Shown in pieces: positions 46,647 to 56,658 of a stretch of DNA of 64,000 nt. Positions within the stretch are counted from its first letter, which is position 1, and each line of letters starts with the position of its first letter. The position numbers and the translations under genes were made by a program. The notes under the pieces are model-generated. The model worked only from the letters and a program-made list of their open reading frames with translations. It searched no databases and had not been told where the DNA came from. The DNA comes from Rosellinia necatrix (lineage: Eukaryota; Ascomycota; Sordariomycetes; Xylariales; Xylariaceae). The stretch spans positions 3,534,001 through 3,598,000 of the forward strand of contig JAGYVD010000007.1 of the NCBI GenBank assembly GCA_021209875.1, written 5' to 3'.

Positions 46647-47500
46647 TATTATAGGGCCTTGCAGTTTTTAGGTAGGCGTCACAAGGGTAGGCTCGCCGCA
46701 GGAAGCAGAAGAGTAAGAAAGAAAAAAAAAGGATAGCGCCAGCAGTCTGAAGAGAGGCCGATAGACCAAACGAAATCGCTAGGTAGAAATTGCGGTGTAT
46801 GGACACTGCAGAACAAGGATTCCGGTGGTAACAGAGATCAGAAAACGAAATGAATCAGCGCAGCCCGCGAGGAAATGGAAATGCGGCTAATCATTGTCGT
46901 AAAAGATCTCTCGAAATCGGCAGGTTGGTGAGGTTGTCGTGTGTCCCTATGCGTGTGGGGTGCTGGCAGAGGCGGTACTACTCTACTGCTGGCGGTGGAG
47001 GGCCCGAGGCTTGTATGAGGGAACAGGTATAGGGCGCGCAGGGCGACAGGAGGGCGACAGGAGGGCAACAAGAAGGCGCTCAAGGGAAGTTGGAGGAGGT
47101 CCAGCGTCAGCAGCAGCGGCAGCGACAGCGGCAGCAGCGGCGACGGGCGCGGGCAAGGGAGAGAGGATTGGTGGCGCCTGGGTGCGTTGGAACCGGTAAA
47201 GGACCAGTCAACGCGGGCTCCCCGAGTCGCACAGATCCCTCTGCGGCGAGCGAGCGAACGAGCGAGGGAGGCCGGCGGACAAACCCCCCCAATTCACCAG
47301 ATGCGATGCCTCGTTGGATTTGGGCCGGGTCGTGTTGCAGCCGGTCGCAGGCGAGGGAGAAGAAGAGAGCGGAGAGAAGACGTCAACAAGGGGAGACGAC
47401 AACACGACACGACGCAAGGCAGGCATTCATCGAGCAGAGCGAGCGTCGGCGCTGGGACGGATCGGTCGAATTAGTCGGATCAGTCCAGTCCAGGCCAGGC

Positions 47501-47536
47501 CAGTCCAATCAGTCCAATCAGTCCAACCAGTCCAAC
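47501..47536. repeat. 9-bp tandem repeat (CAGTCCAAY)
   Basis: Four adjacent copies of cagtccaat/cagtccaac, preceded by degenerate cagtccagg units from about 47480. Each copy contains CCAAY, so it may also act as a site cluster. Confidence 0.85.
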
Positions 47537-47966
47537 CAGTCGAAATAGGTAGTCGGCCAAAGGGTATATATCTATCTATCTGCACAGCGCCCGCTGTCAA
47601 CCGGCTCGGTCACGAATGCAGCCCCCGATCCTGGTTCTCCTGCTCGATGCGGATGGTCAGCCAGGAGGGACCTCGAAGCAGCAGGGGATGAGTTGGGATA
47701 GACTTTTAAAGATGAGTGGAGGCGTGGAGGCCGAAGTTCGTTTGTGCGTCGTGGGTTAGAAAGTTGGTTGTGGAGAGGTGGAAGGGCGGGAATTGGGAGA
47801 AGGCTGCGCTACCACATGTACCTACCGCACAACGGTCTGCGTGCCCATAAGCCCCGGGAAGATAAGTACCGTAGCATCCGGCCAAGGTGGGTTGCGTCCT
47901 GCCTGAGTTAGGGCACTCACACTAGCCACGGCCGAGCAGCAGCTTAGGTACCGAGAGGTAGCTAAA

Positions 47967-48000
47967 TTTGGCCCCGGGTAGGTAGGTAGGTAGGTAGGTA
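47967..48000. repeat. AGGTAGGTAGG tract
   Basis: Six AGGT units in a row after a GGGT start; same family as the other ACCT/AGGT tracts. Confidence 0.8.
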
Positions 48001-48888
48001 TGGTTAGAGAGCGGGCGGTCTGGAGTTGAGTTGGGTACCCTGGGTAACTAACTTCAGTCTGGGGTGGCATCTGTGACTGCCTACCTGCCTACCTACTTTT
48101 AACCACACCTCATACTTAGTACATGATGCGAAGTCCGATCGCGAAAAGGATCGAAGCTGTTTACAGTGGGCGAGTGAAATTGTCACAGCAGAGAGAGTGG
48201 GCTACGGGTTCAGAACAAAACCCATCTAGAGATCCTTATCAAAGGTAAAGTACTAGTACATGTTTGAGACTGCCAAGTCGCTAAACACCTAACCTACATA
48301 CCTACATCTACATACCTACATATCTCCCAGTAGTGTATGTGCTCATGGTAGCACATCAGAGAGACACAATGATGGAAATAGCTTGCGTTATGGAGACAAC
48401 TTTCAACAGTATACGCACGGTACTTTCAATTGGTAGGGTTTGGGTCTGGGTTGGGGGCCGCTAACCTGGTAGAACCACTACCTAGTGGACCATCAGTCGA
48501 TTCGAACCAGAATTAGGTACTCACTCTACTGTATTTCAGCACAGCCTCTCAATTCTGCATTCTGCCGCTAGTTATAAAAAGTCCTGGTCACTGTGCTGAC
48601 GTCGATAAGTTCCAATTTGGCTGTGGCTGACGGTAAGAACACTGCCACATCCCGACTTCATAGGCGGCAGGTCGGTCTTCATCTGCAAACAAGAGACATC
48701 ATGAGAGCTATGCCAACCTTAACCTTGACTTGACAGCTCGCTTTATCTCTTGGCTCGGCACCTAAACCTATCAAGCCGTCAAGCTACACAGCAGACCCCC
48801 GTTAAGGTTGTATGATCTTACAGCACCAGCGCCTACCTCGCTTTCTTTCCCGCTTCTCGGAGCTGCACGTCGTCTGCACTCAGCCATC

Positions 48889-49891
48889 ATGTACCGGCGA
48901 GGGCCTTCAAAAAGTACTCCGGCCAATGTTCAATGCCAAAAATGTCTAAAAAGAGATAAGTCTCTTCCCGCCGTTCGTTGCCCCTAAGCTTACTCCCCTA
49001 GCACGGCACTACTCTTACGAATGCAAGGCCACGGCACAAGAGAGGCCCTACATTCCTCGGCCGTCACGAACACAGCAGCTGCTCAATCCCAAACTTGTGC
49101 CTAAGCTAGCTAGTGACAGCGCAAGTGCGCAACAAGATACGTATGCTAGGTACTCTGATATGTCATGGGCGCAAGCACATCACCGCTGACACCGCTGCAG
49201 GAAAGGATTGGCGGACCAGGTATTAGCTAAAAGGGAGTCGGAGAGGGCCAGAAAGCGAGAGTCGTCACATGAAGATGACATGGATCGTGATGTAACGAAA
49301 CGACGGAGGTCGGTTTCGTACGCCTCTGCATCTACAATATCGACACGAGGGCCGTCGTCACCTGCTCGCCGAAGAGTATCTGTCTCTCCAGAGCGACCAA
49401 CTAGGGCTGCTCGGAGCCCATCCCCAATGCGAGGATCCTCGAGGAGACGATCCTTCGATTCAGGAAGCGACCACGAAGGACATTCATCTGCTAGCTCTCG
49501 AGGAGGCGATAGAGCGATCCAATCACCGAAGTCAGCGAGACGACGGCCAAAGTCATCAAGCCGTGATGCTAGTCTTCCACGTGGACGTTTTAGCCCCGAC
49601 GAAAGACCAACAGACCGTCGAGAGGTGGACAGCCGACGCAGGAGATATTCAGAGAGTCCCAGTCAATCGCCGCAGCCAGAGAACAGGAGGCGATTCCGCT
49701 CGAGATCTCCTCGTGCAGTCCGGAGACCCGACGACAGCCCCCCGCGACATACTGGCAGGCCAGCAGGTCCGTATCGTCGACATGGTGGAGAACAAGCAGA
49801 AAGTGCGCAAGCACGACCCCCCAGAGAACGCAGTCTCAGTCCGTTCTCCAAGCGATTGGCTCTTACACAAGCAATGAATGGTGGCCGATAG
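48889..49891 (+). CDS. ZCCHC10-like zinc-knuckle, RS-rich protein; first junction unresolved
   Basis: Conserved fungal protein with one CCHC knuckle followed by an Arg/Ser-rich tail, probably nuclear and linked to RNA (inference). Start MYRRGPSKSTPANVQCQKCL at 48889; second part HYSYECKATAQERPYIPRPS and RTQQLLNPKLVPKLASD (49002-49140); a clean intron 49141-49200 (GTATGC...GCAG) leads to KGLADQVLAKRESERARKRE and a tail of SP, RS and RRR blocks to 49891. The first junction is a problem: with the only GT donor (48960) and the TAG acceptor at 48999-49001 the exons total 901 nt, one too many, and the frame is lost between the second Cys and the His of the knuckle. One base less before 48960 gives an intact knuckle and 299 aa. 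Either a sequencing indel or an unusual splice site. Confidence 0.85.
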
Positions 49892-50027
49892 TTATGGGTA
49901 TCATAAATTTTACCTCCTCTGACCCAAATCAGACTTCATAAGCCTAAGACAACCAATCGCACGTATGCTTCTAGATAATGCCAGTGACCAAAACGCCGTA
50001 CAATGCAAACCGTATATCCGTACAAGT

Positions 50028-50663
50028 CTATGCCAGGTCCTCCTCTTCACGCTCCCCCCTGCGTTCCTCCTCGTCTTCCCGTTCCCGTACCCGCAACCCT
50101 TCGACTAGTGCGACACCATCCATACCCACCGCCTCCGCGCCGTCATCCTGGCCATCGGCCACGACAGGCTGAGCTGTCTTCTTTGCAGCAGCTTGCGCGT
50201 TCGCAATGCGCTCCCGAACCAGCTTCGCAATCGCATTATCGGTGCGTACGTTGAGCACCTCCAGCTTCTGATCCAGGTCTCTCTTCAGGTCCCAGTTGGG
50301 TTTCTTGGGCTGCAGCTTGAACAAGTCAATGCCCTGGTCGTCCTTCTCGTGTTCGGCGGCGTGATCCCGGGTCTCTTTCTCCACGAGCGCGGCCTGCTCC
50401 TCGAGCGTGGGGCCCTTCATGCCCAGCGTCGGCGGCGCCTCGAAGCCGAGCTTGGGGCCTCGCGTCTCGGCATCGTAGTTACGGCCGGACAAGAGCCGCG
50501 CCGCGATGTCGCCCTCGGCCTCGGCGGGCGGGGACGCCGAGCGCTCGGATTCGGGCGCAACGACCTCATCGGTAGGCTGTTTGCGCTTTAGACTCTTGAG
50601 CTTGGCGAGACGCGCTTTACGGTCATTGGATGCGAGGCTGAACGCGGCGTGCGACGCCGACAT
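50028..50663 (-). CDS. CWF18: Pre-mRNA splicing factor Cwf18 (CCDC12 family)
   Basis: Subunit associated with the activated spliceosome/NTC. Single exon, 211 aa; I start at the ATG at 50663 (MSASHAAFSLASNDRKARLA), since the family begins here, although the frame is open 93 bases further upstream. Diagnostic parts: LLSGRNYDAETRGPKLGFEA, IDLFKLQPKKPNWDLKRDLD, KLEVLNVRTDNAIAKLVRER. Highly charged, mostly coiled coil. The C-terminal 45 residues are a fungal acidic/basic extension. Its 3' end converges on the ZCCHC10-like gene with only 136 bp between; its 5' end is divergent from the PPR gene. Confidence 0.93.
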   Translation of the reverse strand: MSASHAAFSLASNDRKARLAKLKSLKRKQPTDEVVAPESERSASPPAEAEGDIAARLLSGRNYDAETRGPKLGFEAPPTLGMKGPTLEEQAALVEKETRDHAAEHEKDDQGIDLFKLQPKKPNWDLKRDLDQKLEVLNVRTDNAIAKLVRERIANAQAAAKKTAQPVVADGQDDGAEAVGMDGVALVEGLRVREREDEEERRGEREEEDLA

Positions 50664-51247
50664 TGTAGTAGGCAGCTTTAGTATTGCGATTTTGAAGATC
50701 GGAGTGAAGTTGCGAGTTTCGGTGTTGAGTGATTCGCGACTTGGTCGCTTGGGCAAGCAGGTAGAGTTGGAGGTTTCGAGATATGTATGAAGGCAAGTTT
50801 CCCGACAGTACTTAGTAGCAAAGAAACTTGGGAATAATACACTACTAGGTAACTGTAGTTATAGCCAAAGATAGAGGTACCTAACTGTACCGGCTGGTAC
50901 CTTGCTGGCTCCCACCACCCCTGCAATAAAGTTCCCGTAGCGGGGCGATAAGACCGATAAGCGGCCGAATTGAGGTATCTAATCCATCTACTAATGTAGA
51001 ACTTCGCCGCTCGATGGAATCCTCAATGAGAGCAAGTCCCATCGCTTTTCCTCACCTTCCGCATTGCATCTTCAGCAGTATGTCTGCCCTCAGACCCAAG
51101 GGCACGCCTTGAGTACACATGCCACCACGTCCAGTCCGCTCTCATGCTGTGACGAAGCAGATGTGGCGAGGCCTTTACCGACCATCGATCGCAGCTACAT
51201 TACGACAATGAGGAGGATCACGAAATTCGCGGCGAAGATATCGCACC
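50664..51247. promoter_or_regulatory. Shared upstream region of CWF18 and the PPR gene
   Basis: 584 bp between divergent starts. Short TAGGTAC pieces near 50845-50900; no clear binding site or RNA gene. Confidence 0.45.
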
Positions 51248-53863
51248 ATGCCAACCCCCTTCATATGTCGAAAGTGCACGGTGCGGCTCGCAAGATCAGG
51301 GCGCACATCATCTCGGCTTAACCAGTTCCTATCCTATACTCAAATCGCCGCAGTTGAGCAACAACCGCACCACCGAGACCGAGGTCCGAAATCCGAGTTC
51401 GTGCCATCTCAATACCCGCATGCGATTCCCCGGGGCGGACCCAGCAACGGAACTGCTGTTCCCATTGCGCATCCAACCCCGCTCCGACGAAACGCTGCGA
51501 TTAGGTCTCTGAACTCACATGGGGGAGACAGCGTGGCCGATGAGGCCAAGGCCAAGATCCACTCAACGCCCAAGCCACGGGATACACTGCCAACTACGCT
51601 ACTCGCGGCGAACAATGCGCGCGAACTGAAGGCCAAGATCCTCAGCGCATCCGGACGCTACGAAACCGTCAGGGAAGACTTGGTGTCGTTATATGGTTTA
51701 TCCCATTCGGAAGCCCGGCATGCAGTGAAACAGCTGGGACGGCTGCTCCGAGGTGGTGTAGCCGGCGTGGGGCCACGGTCAAAACTGGACCATTATGTTG
51801 CTTGGAAGAAAGACTTTGCCGTTGTGCTGCGGAATCTTATCGCTACAGCCCCCGCCCGCAAGAACAAGCCAAGCACAGGAAGCCCGGCATCCGACACAGT
51901 CCCTCATGACACCGACGCGGCATTGTTGAGGACTGCATGGCCAAGACTAGATAAGGATAGGCGAGAACGCTCCTGGCCGCAAATGGTTCTATCTGCCTCG
52001 GAGTCGGGACCGCAAACCCTACGAACCTTCATTCAGTCTACGTTCGACCCTACTTGGTGCCCGAGTTATATCGTGGAGGACGCGGTCTACCTCCTTTTCC
52101 GCCATCACCAACTGGCGCCCAAAAACGACGCGCAGCATAATGGCAACCAGCCTGACCAAGAACTCGAGGCGATAACTACCTTGGTATTAGACGTACTGAA
52201 CAAATGTCCGCCGAGGTACTTGGCATTAGAGCAACCCGTGTTAGCCTTGATTTTCCCCTCTCTACCGAATTCCAGACTCGTTCAGCTCTATCAACTCCTC
52301 ACAAATATTGAACATCCACTCCACACATACACCTTGCTACACATGGCAAATCGCTTTGCCAAGAGCTTTGAGACGAAAGTCCATGCCGCAGATGTTCTTC
52401 GCATTTTGTCAGATACACCGGGATTTAATATAAATACACCCGCCTCTATAAGTGTGTGTACATCGCTGCTTTCCTTAAACGAGAATGAGCCGCTGCCAGA
52501 TGAACAAGCCGCACCTGATGTTCTGCTGGAATTTTTGTTTCAGCAGGGCTTTCGCCCAGATTTGGTGGCATTGTCGGCCCTCATGCGCAATTTTTGCATT
52601 CGTGGTCGCCTTGACACAGCCTGGAAAGTTTTCGACCTGCTAGTTCAACATGGCTTGAAGCCCAATCATCATGTGTTTTCCAACCTACTCAACGGATCAA
52701 AGCTGAATCAGGACGGCGCCTCCCTTCGAAAAATATTCGACATCATTACGTCCCACAACAATTGGTCTCCAGTCCTGTTGAATGACTTTTTGGATTTGAT
52801 CTATCGAGAGAACGAGTCACAACCCGAACATAGGCGGAGACAGCGAAAGAAGAGTAATAATGCTTGGCGTCCAATGGTTCATCTATACGCCAAGTTCTTT
52901 CATCTTGCCCCTTTGCAGAAACTTACATTATTTCCACTCAAAAACCTGTTGTCGTCATGGGATACCAACCCACAACATACGACACTCTCCACCGACCTGG
53001 CCAGATCACTATTGCCTCAGCGGCCGAGCAGGCTCATCCAGCCGGATAGCACCACGCTATGCCTAATGTTCAGTGCACATATGCGATCCCTTGCCCAGCA
53101 CGGGTACACGCTTCGATACAACAAACATATTTACTACTTATTGAAGAAGAAAGACCCAACGGCCCTGAGTCTTATAGAGAATCATGGCACGCTAATCCAC
53201 GACATATTCCTACGCACTTTCCTACAATTTAAAGAGACAATACACTTCGCCATCCGCAAAGTCCAAATCATGGCAGATGAGGCAAACAAAGAGATGGCAC
53301 GGGACGGCCGGAATCTGCATTACCCTCCCCCATCCATTCATACCTGGACCATACTCTTGAATGGTTTGAAGAACCACAATGACATGCGTGGTGTTATTGC
53401 TGCGTTTCGTATGATGACTCGCATTAGCAAGGTTGAGCCAACCCTGCCAATGTGGAACGTGGTGATTCAGACCTTTGCTCGGGCCGGTAGCGTAGATGGT
53501 GTCGTCAATGCAGTACAGTCTCTTGAAAAAGCCGGTTATCAATCCGACGAACGCACAGTCAGGGCAATTAATTTACTCCCTGCCGCGTTGAAAGAGAAGG
53601 CCATCACTCAATTAGAAGCAATGCGAAAGGTTGCAAAAAGGCATTTGGCAACACAGAATCCACCCCCAGTCCGCATCAAGCCCGAGGCGGCGAGGGCCCG
53701 AGCCCCGCCCCTGGGCCAGGTGATGCTGCCCGATAAAGTGAAGATTAAAGGGGGTTATCCCCCGTCGTGGGACGACTACAGTGCCACGCCGAGGTCCCTC
53801 GAAGAGTTGGCAACGCAGCGCCAGGTCAACTCCAAGGTACCGCTGGGCGGGAGACGCCTTTAG
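51248..53863 (+). CDS. Mitochondrial pentatricopeptide-repeat (PPR) protein
   Basis: Single-exon 871-aa protein. The N-terminus MPTPFICRKCTVRLARSGRT is basic, Ser/Arg-rich and free of acids for about 40 residues, as in a mitochondrial targeting sequence. PPR units are visible at about 435-482 (PDLVALSALMRNFCIRGRLD then TAWKVFDLLVQHGLKPNHHV) and 695-771 (HTWTILLNGLKNHNDMRGVI, MWNVVIQTFARAGSVDGVVN), with degenerate helical repeats between. PPR proteins bind mitochondrial RNA and act in its stability, processing or translation; the target is unknown. A charged C-terminal tail (RIKPEAARARAPPLGQVML) follows the last repeat. No intron and no frame defect. Confidence 0.85.
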   Translation: MPTPFICRKCTVRLARSGRTSSRLNQFLSYTQIAAVEQQPHHRDRGPKSEFVPSQYPHAIPRGGPSNGTAVPIAHPTPLRRNAAIRSLNSHGGDSVADEAKAKIHSTPKPRDTLPTTLLAANNARELKAKILSASGRYETVREDLVSLYGLSHSEARHAVKQLGRLLRGGVAGVGPRSKLDHYVAWKKDFAVVLRNLIATAPARKNKPSTGSPASDTVPHDTDAALLRTAWPRLDKDRRERSWPQMVLSASESGPQTLRTFIQSTFDPTWCPSYIVEDAVYLLFRHHQLAPKNDAQHNGNQPDQELEAITTLVLDVLNKCPPRYLALEQPVLALIFPSLPNSRLVQLYQLLTNIEHPLHTYTLLHMANRFAKSFETKVHAADVLRILSDTPGFNINTPASISVCTSLLSLNENEPLPDEQAAPDVLLEFLFQQGFRPDLVALSALMRNFCIRGRLDTAWKVFDLLVQHGLKPNHHVFSNLLNGSKLNQDGASLRKIFDIITSHNNWSPVLLNDFLDLIYRENESQPEHRRRQRKKSNNAWRPMVHLYAKFFHLAPLQKLTLFPLKNLLSSWDTNPQHTTLSTDLARSLLPQRPSRLIQPDSTTLCLMFSAHMRSLAQHGYTLRYNKHIYYLLKKKDPTALSLIENHGTLIHDIFLRTFLQFKETIHFAIRKVQIMADEANKEMARDGRNLHYPPPSIHTWTILLNGLKNHNDMRGVIAAFRMMTRISKVEPTLPMWNVVIQTFARAGSVDGVVNAVQSLEKAGYQSDERTVRAINLLPAALKEKAITQLEAMRKVAKRHLATQNPPPVRIKPEAARARAPPLGQVMLPDKVKIKGGYPPSWDDYSATPRSLEELATQRQVNSKVPLGGRRL

Positions 53864-55161
53864 ATGTATGTATGTAACATCACTAACACCCCTGTACTAA
53901 AAAAAAAGAAAAAAGAAAACCTATAGAGAGGATTGATGGCATAGACTCTGGCGTACGGTCCGAAGCTTTAGGCTTCAATGATACCCCATTCATACTTATT
54001 GATATAGGAGTTGTAAAATAAATGAATGATGTATGACTTTACATTTTCGTATCGTGGTATTGCCACTTGTGCCTCATACCCTTTGATATAGAGTTAAGGG
54101 GGTGCATATTCGTTGATACTAATATCATAACTATCTTGGTATCGTTACGGCAGGTTTTCTTCCAGCTTTCATGAACATGAAAACATTAAAATGGTCGAAT
54201 CGGCAGGAGTTGGGGCTAAAAGCAAGTGTATCAAGGCCTAACCATCTAAGCCATGGCTGGTTCACTCTGGTCGCCCCCGCCTGGGTATATGCGTATGTGG
54301 ACAATACCGAACGAAGCAAGCTAGGTCATGTAGACCCCCCCTTACTTAGGAGATACATGGCGGGTTTGTATTTCTTCTCACGCAATCGCTCCCCGTGCTT
54401 CATATCAGCAAAGTGTTAATTAGTAACCAAGTCTCTGTCGTGTTAGGGACCGGGTTTGTATTCTCTTTCGCGGCCGCGATGTAAATACCCCAACATGAGA
54501 TATCCGACAATGTACAGGGGGGTTAGCTATATAACTATCATAGGTAGAGTCCGCTAAGAATCTAACAGAGCTTGGCTACATTGTAGGGCGGCTATGACGC
54601 TCGCTTATACTGCTAGCATTTAACCCGTATCAGATATACAGCTTCTCAAGCCGTGTGAGATCTCAATCCATGTGAGAGAGTGGATGCCAAAGCCGGGTTC
54701 GGAACCTGCGATGATCTGCCGGCCGGCCCCGGGGGCCACGTCGCTCGCAAACCCCCAGCTAACAGACAGCAGCCGCGTTCTTCGGTGTTTATGGCTGGGA
54801 GTCCGGCCTCTCCCGCCGTTGCATCGTACGCGCGAAGGAACCCCCCATATGGGCCGGGGGTGTAGAGCCGGCTGGGGAGAGGGTATCGGCGTGGTTGAAG
54901 AACAAAGACATGGTCTATAGGCCAGGGGGGAGGGGAGGGAGGGAGAGAGGGAGGATAGCAAGTACAGCACCGGACGCCTATCCCCATCCCCATCCCCATC
55001 CCCATCCCCATCCGACTAACCACCGCCCATGACATCCCAACCAAGCAGCCCGCATTCCACCTCCGCCTCCCCCTCCTCCCCTCCCCTCAACAATAGCAAA
55101 AAAAAAAAAAACGGCGAACAAAGTCCCCAACCGACCAATCTCCGACCATCCAAAACCCACC
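53864..55161. other. Intergenic, convergent 3' ends
   Basis: About 1.3 kb between the PPR gene and the UPF0390 gene. An A-rich run near 53900 probably marks the PPR 3' end. Contains the CCCCAT hexamer repeat at 54979-55010 and an A run near 55100. No convincing ORF. Confidence 0.5.
54979..55010. repeat. (CCCCAT)n hexamer repeat
   Basis: Five CCCCAT units in a row. On the minus strand this is five GGGG runs separated by two bases, a textbook G-quadruplex pattern. Confidence 0.9.
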
Positions 55162-55500
55162 TCACCCAAACTTCCGACTCCCACCCTTCTGCGCCGCACC
55201 GTCGGTCGCCGCGGCCGCCGCCCCGCCCCCGCCCCTCGCCTTCTTCCCGGGCCCGATGAGCTCGAGGTGCCCCGCGCGCTCGCCGAGCATGCGCTCCGTC
55301 CGGCCCGTGATGCCCGCCGCCAGCCTGCGCTGCAGCTTGTCCGCCGCCGCGCTGACGACGGCCCGCCGGGGCTTCGCGACGCGGGCGCCCTTCTTCGTCT
55401 TCATCTTCGGCGGCTGCGGCTTGTTCGCCCGCGCCTTGTTGTTGTTGTTGTTTGTCCCCAGCGTCGGCTTGTTTGTCTTTTTAGGTGCTCCTTGGGCCAT
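55162..55500 (-). CDS. UPF0390/DUF2462 small basic protein (Leydig tumour 10-kDa homologue)
   Basis: Single-exon 112-aa protein starting MAQGAPKKTNKPTLGTN. It is very rich in Lys, Arg and Ala, with an Asn run, the KGARVAKPRR block and the family's best-kept segment RTERMLGERAGHLELIGPGK near residue 75-95. The family is conserved in eukaryotes and thought to be nuclear or nucleolar; its role is poorly known. The C-terminal Gly/Ala-rich end is low complexity. The upstream region is T-rich. Confidence 0.85.
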   Translation of the reverse strand: MAQGAPKKTNKPTLGTNNNNNKARANKPQPPKMKTKKGARVAKPRRAVVSAAADKLQRRLAAGITGRTERMLGERAGHLELIGPGKKARGGGGAAAAATDGAAQKGGSRKFG

Positions 55501-56658
55501 TTTTTTTCTTTTTTCCTTTTTCTTCTTTCCCCTCGTGGTCGGTTTATGTGTGTTTGTGCGTGTGTGTTTGTATGTATATATGTGAAAGAGAGGGAGAAGG
55601 AGGAAATCGAACGGAAGTATGGATAGCTTGAAGGTGTTGGTTGTTTGTGCAAGCCGGTGTGTGGTTCCGGCGTGCCCACTTATCGTATCGGGTGGATTCG
55701 TCTCTGGAGGCTTATTTAGGCTCGATGGGTCGGGTTCCGTTGCTGGTTAGGACTTCTAGTAGATTTGGAACGGGTCGTGCTCTGGGCGCGTTGTTGGTGA
55801 GACCGCGGATGTAAGTGCTATCTTTATTAAATATTGGTTTTGTAGAAAAAAAAAAAAAAAAGCTTGGGGTACATCCCACTTCGCTCCACCCCACTTTTCA
55901 GAGCTTAAGTGCACCTCTTATTTCCTAAATCAATTCGATAACTATCTGTAAAGCTTACACGCGAAGTGATAGATTGATAAAGCATTGAGTAAATATAGGT
56001 TATCTCTGTTTATAGACAGTAGTATGTTATAATATCTTGTAGAGGTATGTCGCTATTAGGTTACGTCCGGATCGCTTTTATGTACGAGCGTAGATGGTCC
56101 TGGTCTGATCGCCAGGCCTCTATTCCGCCCAGATCCTACAAACAACTAAACCACAGGAGTCGTGTGTCCCGTTACTTTGTGATGATTCCATCATCCTCGA
56201 TTTTAATGCCCCCCCACCTCATGAATTGCCCCCAATCGGTAATATTGGTACATCTCGTAAATAGATATTCATCGTGCATCGTGTAATGCCTTCCAATGTT
56301 AATTTCAAACCAGAATCCACCTAACGCCGAGCCATGTATATGTTCATCGTCCCCCCTTTGTATAATGGAAGAATTTTGCGTCATGGGTATAATATAGTCA
56401 AAGTTAAGATCCAATGCTGATGTTTTTTGTAAAAGGAAATCGTGGCCTAACTGTAGAGGCTGTAGTAGATCTCGCAAATTATTACCAATCTGATAAGTCG
56501 AGATAAATAATGGCAAAATGATGCAATATCCGTACAAACTCGAAAGGCGACCAGGAGGCAGATATGAAAATAAAAAGATGTGGTCTTTGACCAAACGATG
56601 GCATGTCTCCGATCATTTCGAATCGTAAGTGTCTGATAACTTAATAAAGATGAATCCA
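55501..56658. other. Spacer between the UPF0390 gene and the CFEM gene
   Basis: About 1.2 kb. Contains the T/C-rich leader of UPF0390 (55501-55580), an A run near 55850 and AT-rich DNA at 55900-56650. Two overlapping minus-strand frames here (56172-56594, 56447-56662) directly follow the CFEM gene stop; the longer one lacks an ATG near its beginning. I treat them as the CFEM gene 3' UTR. Confidence 0.5.

Larger units (their letters stand above)
46647..48888. other. Divergent spacer between the R3H-SUZ and ZCCHC10-like genes
   Basis: About 2.2 kb. G-rich, CAG/CGG-rich block at 47080-47160; 9-bp tandem repeat at 47501-47536; AGGTAGGT tract at 47967-48000; more TACCTAC pieces near 48080 and 48290-48320. 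No ORF with protein-like composition. It must contain both promoters. Confidence 0.5.

Noticed and set aside
47090..47548. 152-codon plus-strand ORF
   Set aside because: Gln/Arg and Ser/Asn runs from CAG and CAGTCCAAT repeats; in a promoter region, no homologue.
48480..48560. tRNA T-arm-like TGGTTCGAATCG on the minus strand
   Set aside because: No acceptor stem, D-arm or anticodon arm could be folded around it.
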